64,000 bases of DNA from assembly GCF_020829665.1 (NCBI RefSeq), contig NZ_JAIVFT010000003.1:469821-533820 (forward strand). Direction: 5' to 3'. Position numbers and translations under genes: made by a program. This stretch comes from Nostoc sp. CHAB 5824 (GTDB lineage: Bacteria > Cyanobacteriota > Cyanobacteriia > Cyanobacteriales > Nostocaceae). The notes under the pieces are model-generated. The model was not told the DNA's origin. It did not search any database and saw only the letters and a list, made by a program, of their open reading frames with translations. Shown here piece after piece: positions 58,479 to 64,000 of this stretch (positions within the stretch are counted from its first letter, which is position 1; each line of letters begins with the position of its first letter).

Positions 58479-61400
58479 ATGAAACGCATCGTCTTGGTTG
58501 CTGGGTTTGAATCGTTCAACGCTGACTTATATAGAAAAGCAGCTTTTTTGGCTAACTCTCGCTGTCCTGAGTTGGATATTCGGGTATTTAGCGATCGCGA
58601 TCTTACCAACAAACGCACTGAGGTAGAAACAGCACTTGATGGCGCTGATGTGTTTTTCGGTAGTCTACTATTTGATTATGACCAGGTTGTGTGGTTGCGC
58701 GATCGCATTGCCCAAATTCCTATTCGTCTGGTGTTTGAGTCAGCCTTGGAATTGATGAGTTTAACCAAGCTGGGTGACTTTGCCATTGGCGACAAACCCA
58801 AAGGAATGCCCAAACCAGTTAAATTCATTCTTGACAAATTTAGTAACGGACGAGAAGAAGACAAACTCGCTGGTTATATCAGCTTCTTAAAGATTGGCCC
58901 CAAACTACTGAAATATGTCCCAGTGCAAAAAGTCCAAGACTTACGCAACTGGTTAATTATCTATGGTTACTGGAATGCTGGCGGCCCAGAAAACGTCGCA
59001 TCATTATTCTGGACACTGGCAGAAAAATATTTAAATTTAAAAGTTGGCGACATTCCCCCGCTAATCGAAACGCCCAACATCGGATTACTCCATCCTGATT
59101 ATCAAGGGTTTTTTGAATCGCCCCGCGAATATTTGGAATGGTATAAAACCAATTGTAGAGACGCGATTCATCGCGTCTCCCCTGATCGCGTCTCCCCTGA
59201 TCGCGTCTCCCCTGATCGCGTCTCCCCTGATCGCGTCTCCCCTGATCGCGTCTCCCCTAATCGCGTCTCCCCAGTTGTTGGAATTCTCCTCTACCGTAAA
59301 CACGTCATCACCAAACAACCCTATATTCCCCAACTGATTCGCAGTTTTGAAAAAGCTGGGTTAACTCCTTTACCTATTTTCATCAATGGCGTAGAAGGAC
59401 ATGTAGCGGTACGAGATTTGATGACAACCGACTATGAAATTCAGCAACGGCAACTAGGTAATATAGAGACTCCCTCACTATCAAGTGAAGCAGTAAAAGT
59501 AGATGCGATCGTCTCTACAATTGGCTTTCCTCTGGTGGGTGGCCCGGCTGGTTCAATGGAAGCTGGCCGTCAGGTGGAAGTAGCAAAGCGTATCCTCACT
59601 GCCAAGAATGTACCTTATATTGTTGCTGCACCACTATTAATTCAAGATATTTCCTCGTGGACGCGCCAAGGTGTCGGCGGATTACAAAGTGTGGTGTTGT
59701 ACGCATTACCAGAACTGGATGGGGCTATTGATACCGTTCCCCTTGGTGGTTTGGTGGGCGAAAATATTTATCTGGTTCCCGAACGAGTAGAGCGATTAAT
59801 TGGTAGGGTAAAAACTTGGGTAGCTTTGCGGCAAAAACCTGCATCGGAACGCAAGATTGCCATTATTTTATATGGGTTTCCTCCTGGTTATGGTGCTGTA
59901 GGCACAGCTGCATTATTAAATGTACCGCGTAGTTTGCTGAAATTCCTCCATGCACTCAAAGAACAAGGTTACACCGTCGGGGATTTACCGGAAGATGGGG
60001 AAGAATTGATTCGCTGGGTGAAAGAAGCGGATGAAATTGATGATACAAAAAATATCCCCGCGTCTGTCAATGTTCGCACTCTAGAAAAATGGCTGGGATA
60101 TCTGCAAACATCTCGCATCGAAAAACAATGGAAATCTCTGACGGGAACTGGTATTAAAACTTATGGCGATGAATTCCAGATTGGCGGTGTGCAATTAGGG
60201 AATGTATGGATAGGTGTACAACCACCTTTGGGGATACAAGGCGACCCGATGCGCTTAATGTTTGAACGGGATTTAACGCCACATCCCCAATATGCTGCTT
60301 ATTATAAATGGCTGCAAAATGAGTTTCAAGCTGATGCTATAGTTCACTTTGGGATGCATGGGACGGTGGAATGGTTGCCTGGTTCTCCGTTGGGTAATAC
60401 GGGTTATTCTTGGTCAGATATTTTGTTAGGAAATTTGCCTAATCTATATATATATGCAGCGAATAATCCGTCTGAATCGATGTTGGCGAAACGTCGTGGT
60501 TATGGTGTGTTGATTTCTCATAATGTACCGCCTTATGGTCGCGCAGGTTTGTATAAGGAATTGGTGGCATTGCGAGATTTGATTTCGGAGTATCGTGAAG
60601 ATCCACAGAAGAATTATGTTTTGAAGGAAGGGATTTGTAAAAAAATTGTGGACTCTGGGTTAGATGCAGATTGTCCATTTGAGGATGCAAAGAAGCTGGG
60701 TATTGCGTTTACTCCAGAAAATATTCGGATGTTTAGCAGCCATGCTTTTGATGATTATTTGGTGGAGTTGTACGAATATTTGCAAGTTTTAGAAAATCGG
60801 TTGTTTTCTTCTGGGTTGCATACGTTGGGGGAAGCACCGAATGAAGAGGAATTAGGATCGTATTTGGAGGCTTATTTTGGCGAGGATGAAGAAGAAAGAG
60901 AAGAAGAAAAACTAATCAAAGATTTGTTGATGCAATCTACGGATGAGTTAACGAATTTGTTAAGGGGATTGAATGGGGAGTATATTCCGCCTGCGCCTGG
61001 TGGAGATTTGTTGCGAGATGGCGCTGGTGTGTTACCGACTGGGAGAAATATTCATGCTTTAGATCCTTATCGGATGCCTTCACCTGCTGCTTATGAACGG
61101 GGACGACAAATTGCTCAAAAAATTATCGCCCAGCATTTGGATGAATATGGGAAATATCCTGAAACGGTGGCGGTGATGTTGTGGGGATTGGATGCGATTA
61201 AAACTAAGGGTGAATCTTTGGGGATTCTGTTGGAATTGGTGGGGGCTGAACCTATTAAGGAAGGAACTGGTAGAATTGTTCGTTATGAATTAAAGCATTT
61301 AGCAGAAGTTGGACATCCCCGCATTGATGTGTTGGGTAATTTGTCTGGGATTTTCCGAGATAGTTTTGTAAATATTATCGAATTGTTAGATGATTTATTT

Positions 61401-62213
61401 CAACGGGCGGCTGATGCTGATGAACCCGAAGATCAGAATTTTATTAAAAGACACGCTTTAGCTTTGAAAGCCCAAGGTGTGGAAAATGCATCAGCGAGAT
61501 TGTTTTCTAATCCGGCGGGTGATTTTGGTTCTTTGGTAAACGATCGCGTGGTTGATGGTAACTGGGAATCTGGTGAGGAGTTAGGCAATACTTGGCAAAG
61601 TCGCAATGTGTTTAGCTACGGGAGAGAAGATAAAGGTCAAGCTAGACCGGAAATTTTGAATACATTGTTAAAAACTAGCGATCGCATTGTTCAAGAAATC
61701 GATTCGGTAGAATATGGTTTAACCGATATTCAAGAATATTACGCCAATACGGGTGGTTTGAAAAAGGCAGCAGAAAAACAAAGCGGTAAGAAGGTTACAA
61801 CCAGCTTTGTGGAAAGTTTCTCGAAGGATACTACACCCCGCAATTTAGATGATTTGCTGCGAATGGAGTATCGCACCAAGTTGGTAAATCCCAAATGGGC
61901 GCAAGCGATGGCGAATCAAGGTTCTGGTGGTGCGTTTGAAATTTCCCAACGCATGACGGCGTTGATTGGTTGGGGTGGTACTGCCGATTTTACCGATGAT
62001 TGGGTTTATGACCAAGCGGCTGATACTTATGCTCTAGATGCAGAGATGGCGGATAAATTACGTAAGGCAAATCCTGAAGCTTTCCGCAATATTTTAGGGA
62101 GAATGTTGGAGGCGCATGGGCGGGGTTTCTGGGAAGCTGATGCTGATAAGTTAGATAAGTTGCGTCAGTTGTATGAGTTGACAGATGAAGAGTTGGAGGG
62201 TGTGACGGTTTAG
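58479..62213 (+). CDS. cobN: Cobaltochelatase CobN-type / magnesium-chelatase H-family subunit
   Basis: A 1,244-residue chelatase large subunit that inserts a metal into a corrin or porphyrin with AAA+ partners. The N-terminus MKRIVLVAGFESFNADLYRK, IPIRLVFESALELMSLTKLG, the block PLVGGPAGSMEAGRQVEVAK, FGMHGTVEWLPGSPLGNTGY and NPKWAQAMANQGSGGAFEIS are conserved in the CobN/ChlH family. Length near 1,245 fits cyanobacterial CobN better than ChlH (about 1,330). An insertion of RVSPD repeats (seven copies, DNA 59171-59275) lies near residue 232-266, in a variable loop. The rest is intact, so it is probably functional. ChlH-like function cannot be excluded. Confidence 0.8.
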   Translation: MKRIVLVAGFESFNADLYRKAAFLANSRCPELDIRVFSDRDLTNKRTEVETALDGADVFFGSLLFDYDQVVWLRDRIAQIPIRLVFESALELMSLTKLGDFAIGDKPKGMPKPVKFILDKFSNGREEDKLAGYISFLKIGPKLLKYVPVQKVQDLRNWLIIYGYWNAGGPENVASLFWTLAEKYLNLKVGDIPPLIETPNIGLLHPDYQGFFESPREYLEWYKTNCRDAIHRVSPDRVSPDRVSPDRVSPDRVSPDRVSPNRVSPVVGILLYRKHVITKQPYIPQLIRSFEKAGLTPLPIFINGVEGHVAVRDLMTTDYEIQQRQLGNIETPSLSSEAVKVDAIVSTIGFPLVGGPAGSMEAGRQVEVAKRILTAKNVPYIVAAPLLIQDISSWTRQGVGGLQSVVLYALPELDGAIDTVPLGGLVGENIYLVPERVERLIGRVKTWVALRQKPASERKIAIILYGFPPGYGAVGTAALLNVPRSLLKFLHALKEQGYTVGDLPEDGEELIRWVKEADEIDDTKNIPASVNVRTLEKWLGYLQTSRIEKQWKSLTGTGIKTYGDEFQIGGVQLGNVWIGVQPPLGIQGDPMRLMFERDLTPHPQYAAYYKWLQNEFQADAIVHFGMHGTVEWLPGSPLGNTGYSWSDILLGNLPNLYIYAANNPSESMLAKRRGYGVLISHNVPPYGRAGLYKELVALRDLISEYREDPQKNYVLKEGICKKIVDSGLDADCPFEDAKKLGIAFTPENIRMFSSHAFDDYLVELYEYLQVLENRLFSSGLHTLGEAPNEEELGSYLEAYFGEDEEEREEEKLIKDLLMQSTDELTNLLRGLNGEYIPPAPGGDLLRDGAGVLPTGRNIHALDPYRMPSPAAYERGRQIAQKIIAQHLDEYGKYPETVAVMLWGLDAIKTKGESLGILLELVGAEPIKEGTGRIVRYELKHLAEVGHPRIDVLGNLSGIFRDSFVNIIELLDDLFQRAADADEPEDQNFIKRHALALKAQGVENASARLFSNPAGDFGSLVNDRVVDGNWESGEELGNTWQSRNVFSYGREDKGQARPEILNTLLKTSDRIVQEIDSVEYGLTDIQEYYANTGGLKKAAEKQSGKKVTTSFVESFSKDTTPRNLDDLLRMEYRTKLVNPKWAQAMANQGSGGAFEISQRMTALIGWGGTADFTDDWVYDQAADTYALDAEMADKLRKANPEAFRNILGRMLEAHGRGFWEADADKLDKLRQLYELTDEELEGVTV
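59158..59275. repeat. Seven tandem copies of a 15-base unit inside cobN
   Basis: The hairpin GAGACGCGAT / ATCGCGTCTC (59158-59179) is followed by repeats of TCGCGTCTCCCCTGA at 59171, 59186, 59201, 59216, 59231, 59246 and 59261. In frame they encode RVSP followed by Asp or Asn. Each unit contains GATCGC. It looks like a dispersed hairpin that entered the gene and then expanded. Open frames on both strands across it are repeat translations. Confidence 0.8.
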
Positions 62214-62265
62214 AAAGTAGGCGCGTTAAAAGTTCAAATAAAGACACTAAGGATTAATAAAAATT

Positions 62266-62487
62266 ATGGAAAATTCTTTTACTGCTGTATATGAAAAGAT
62301 AGATGATTGGTATATCGGCTACGTTCAAGAGTTACCCGGTGCAAATATCCAAGAGAGAACTCTGGAAGAAGCTAGAGAAAGTCTACGGGAAGCTATAGAG
62401 TTAATTCTAATATCAAATCGGGAACTCGCAGAGCAACAACTCTCCGGTAAAGATGTCGTCCGTGAACAGATTACTATCAAATTATAG
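62266..62487 (+). CDS. hicB: HicB-like antitoxin
   Basis: A 73-residue HicB-fold protein. FTAVYEKIDDWYIGYVQELP then GANIQERTLEEARESLREAI is the typical partial RNase-H-like HicB core. A C-terminal DNA-binding domain is absent, as in the short HicB class. It precedes hicA and overlaps it by one base (TAGTG), giving translational coupling. Confidence 0.8.
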   Translation: MENSFTAVYEKIDDWYIGYVQELPGANIQERTLEEARESLREAIELILISNRELAEQQLSGKDVVREQITIKL

Positions 62488-62672
62488 TGAAAAGACGTGA
62501 ATTGATTCGCCATTTGGAAAAGAACGGCTGTTTGTTTCTTCGAGAGGGTGGAAGGCATACGATTTATTACAATCCATCAAACAATAGAACCTCGGCAGTT
62601 CCAAGACATACTGAGATTGTTGAGATTCTAGCTATCAAGATTTGCAAAGATTTGGAGATTTCCCCACCCTAG
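62487..62672 (+). CDS. hicA: HicA-like mRNA interferase toxin
   Basis: A 61-residue dsRBD-fold protein starting at GTG 62487. KRRELIRHLEKNGCLFLREG, then GRHTIYYNPSNNRTSAVPRH contains the catalytic His of the GGRHTIY motif, and TEIVEILAIKICKDLEI ends it. This is the usual HicA layout. It forms a type II toxin-antitoxin pair with the upstream hicB. The order antitoxin then toxin is the less common one in some lineages but frequent in cyanobacteria. Confidence 0.82.
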   Translation: MKRRELIRHLEKNGCLFLREGGRHTIYYNPSNNRTSAVPRHTEIVEILAIKICKDLEISPP

Positions 62673-62716
62673 TACAGCACGGCGTAAATGAAGCTACCAT
62701 TTTAAACAAGCAAAAG

Positions 62717-62745
62717 CGATGTCTACGACGGGCTACGCCTACGCT
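62717..62745. repeat. Small dispersed repeat
   Basis: GCGATGTCTACGACGGGCTA followed by CGCCTACGC is a member of the family inserted at 57462 and 48073. It lies in the gap after hicA. Confidence 0.6.
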
Positions 62746-62794
62746 CTTAGGCTTGAGGCTGTGAAAATTTAAACCTTTGCAGCTAAGATTACTT

Positions 62795-62985
62795 CATGTA
62801 TAAGAAAGGCTTAAGTTTTTCTTGCAAATGTATAAGCCGTTGCTGCAAACGCTTAATACTTTGCAACAAATGCTTTTCCATGTATAAGAAAGGCTTAAGT
62901 TTTTCTTACAAATGTATAAGCCGTTGCTGCAAATGTTTAATGCTTTGCAACTAATGTTCTTCCATGTATAAGAAAGGCTTAAATC
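62795..62985. repeat. 84-bp tandem repeat with an open, Cys-rich frame
   Basis: The unit begins CATGTATAAGAAAGGCTTAA at 62795, 62879 and 62963, an exact 84-base period. The first two are complete and the third partial. As 84 is divisible by three, ATG 62796 opens a 52-residue frame of two similar units (MYKKGLSFSCKCISRCCKRL, then MYKKGLSFSYKCISRCCKCL) with nine cysteines, ending at a TAA (62952-62954) that replaces AAA of the first unit. No ribosome site is evident. It may be only a minisatellite. Confidence 0.6.
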
Positions 62986-63166
62986 ATTGCAGCAATTGTT
63001 GTAACAAACTTATGAATCTATTTAATACCTGGAATAAAATATAATCTACGTGAAATTAACTAAATTTTTTGAGATGTAATCGCAACTGATTTGCTATATT
63101 TTCCCATGACAATCAGAAATATTTTGGTATAAAACAGTACTAATAACTTAGTAGCAGAGATGCATT

Positions 63167-63607
63167 ATGGCACGTCGTAAAAGAAATTCCAGCATTTTAG
63201 AACGAGCCGATCGCCGGATTGAAAGTTTACAATCTATCAGTGTAGAACTTGACTTTGGCCAAGGATTGACTATACAAGCTTACACCGTGACAATTAACGA
63301 TCTCCGGTCTAAGCTTGCTGCCTACAACACTGCATTATCTACCATTGACAAACTCACAGATGACGTGAATAACGCAGAAAAGGCTGTAATAGCAATGTCA
63401 GAAAAAATGTTACTAGGAGTTGGCAGCCGTTACGGTAAAACCAGCCCAGAATACGAGATGGCGGGTGGTGCTAGACGAGGTAATACCAAGAAGAAGCAAA
63501 GCGTACTAGGCAATTCCAAACCCACCAATTCTCTAGCAGCTGATTCTGTTAAGCTTTCTTCTACAAATGGATCTATGAATGGGGTGTCGGGTGCGATCGT
63601 CAGTTGA
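63167..63607 (+). CDS. Hypothetical protein, cyanobacterial
   Basis: A 146-residue soluble protein. A basic start (MARRKRNSSILERADRRIES) and a helical coiled-coil-like middle (AAYNTALSTIDKLTDDVNNA) are followed by GVGSRYGKTSPEYEMAGGAR and a Ser/Asn-rich tail. The GSRYGKTSxEYExAGGxR segment is a recognisable signature of short cyanobacterial hypothetical proteins, possibly of phage or tail-tip origin. No function can be given. Confidence 0.6.
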   Translation: MARRKRNSSILERADRRIESLQSISVELDFGQGLTIQAYTVTINDLRSKLAAYNTALSTIDKLTDDVNNAEKAVIAMSEKMLLGVGSRYGKTSPEYEMAGGARRGNTKKKQSVLGNSKPTNSLAADSVKLSSTNGSMNGVSGAIVS

Positions 63608-63669
63608 GTAAAATCCAATAGGGTTTAATGTCAACTTAAGCTCAAACACTCAATTTACCGTGGTTTGAG

Positions 63670-63895
63670 ATCCCCCAACCCCCTTAAAAAGGGGGCACTA
63701 GTTCCCCCCTTTTTAAGGCTAGGGTGTGTACACAAGTCGAATTACCCCCCTTAATCCCCCCTTGCAAAGGCTACGGTGTATACACAAAATCAAAATCGTT
63801 GAAGATCCCCCTAAATCCCCCGATAAATTGAGGAACTTTGAAGGGCTTTTGCCCCCCTTTTTAAGGGGGGTTGGGCAGGGTGGTTTCATACAACG
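63670..63895. repeat. Inverted CCCCCAACCCCC / GGGGTTGGG element with MITE end
   Basis: CCCCCAACCCCCTTAAAAAG near 63670 is inverted as CTTTTTAAGGGGGGTTGGG near 63860. It is followed by CAGGGTGGTTTCATAC, the terminal repeat of the MITE at 13276. The gap 63608-63950 is otherwise non-coding. Confidence 0.6.
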
Positions 63896-63950
63896 AGAGA
63901 AAAATAATAATGATTTGTAGAGGGTGGAGAAAAATGGATAACTAACAAGT

Positions 63951-64000
63951 ATGAACCTCGTCGAACAATTGCAGCAAGTCCCAGACTATAGGCATATCCG
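63951..64000 (+). CDS. ISAs1-type transposase, start only, cut by the window
   Basis: The frame MNLVEQLQQVPDYRHIR is the usual beginning of ISAs1 / H-repeat-associated DDE transposases (LxxxLxxVPDxR). It continues beyond the window, so completeness cannot be judged. Confidence 0.55.
   Translation, partial: MNLVEQLQQVPDYRHI

Noticed and set aside
59085..59337. Open frames on both strands with repeated GDAIR or IASPL
   Set aside because: They are translations of the 15-base tandem repeat inside cobN in other frames; the cobN frame explains the DNA.
58479..62213. ChlH (magnesium chelatase for chlorophyll) as the primary call
   Set aside because: Length and N-terminus fit the CobN-like cyanobacterial protein better, though the families are close and this was judged from memory.
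62795..62985. CRISPR array
   Set aside because: The 84-base units are contiguous and wholly similar, with no alternating unique spacers; the same holds for the 15-base units in cobN.

Overview
The window comes from a filamentous, Nostoc-like cyanobacterium. The signs are many HIP1 octamers (GCGATCGC), an intact CobN-type chelatase of cyanobacterial character, and very small dispersed repeats, MITE-like hairpins and a REP/RAYT pair of kinds known from Nostocaceae genomes. Composition is mosaic: some stretches are visibly AT-rich (about 7.1-9.8 kb) and some GC-richer (2.4-3.85 kb). Many genes are truncated, fused or decayed. This looks like an accessory island, ending at 58.5 kb in ordinary chromosome (cobN).

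Layout. 0-5.3 kb: cysteine-dioxygenase-like cupin, truncated class II aldolase fused to a sulfonate-type ABC substrate-binding lipoprotein (SBP), FAD monooxygenase-like protein, second SBP. 5.4-13 kb: an AprA-like flavoprotein and, after an AT-rich block (two HAD phosphatases, methyltransferase, GNAT) and a RAYT transposase, a tight ferredoxin - HEAT-repeat - Mrp/NBP35 set. 13-24 kb: repeats, a secreted protein, SDR, DUF1932 dehydrogenase, amidase, two Nudix enzymes, a methyltransferase/metX relic, HAD, EamA exporter, GST, GNAT. 24-30 kb: a divergent module, TauD - CmcJ/NvfI - GST on the minus strand and Asp/Glu racemase-like - methyltransferase - old yellow enzyme on the plus strand. 30-36 kb: MFS exporter, Tat-exported vanadium-haloperoxidase-like protein, methyltransferase. 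36.7-47.3 kb: flavin monooxygenase (NtaA/SnaA type), amidohydrolase, second TauD, esterase, methyltransferase, aldo/keto reductase, Tat/lipoprotein SBP, ABC exporter. 47.3-50.7 kb: transposase and helicase relics, an aminoglycoside-phosphotransferase-like kinase, SDR. 51.1-54.8 kb: ArsR-family regulator and pstS-pstC-pstA-pstB. 55.4-58.3 kb: aldo/keto reductase, broken MFS gene, SBP relic. 58.5-64 kb: cobN, hicB-hicA, an 84-bp tandem repeat, a hypothetical protein and the start of an ISAs1-like transposase.

How the genes may work together. SsuA/TauA-type SBPs, two TauD-type dioxygenases, a flavin monooxygenase, GSTs, a cysteine-dioxygenase-like cupin and an AprA/AprB-like redox pair with its own Fe-S carrier suggest scavenging and oxidation of organosulfur or related compounds. 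This is inference. No permease or ATPase partner for the SBPs lies in the window.

Two recurring intergenic palindromes tie distant parts together. One has half-sites TACGGTAAAT and ATTTACCGTA separated by six bases, with up to seven copies. The other has half-sites CTAAATATTAG and CTAATATTTAG separated by five bases, with four copies. Both occur in the 26.7-26.95 kb divergent promoter. They are the best candidates here for undescribed regulons.
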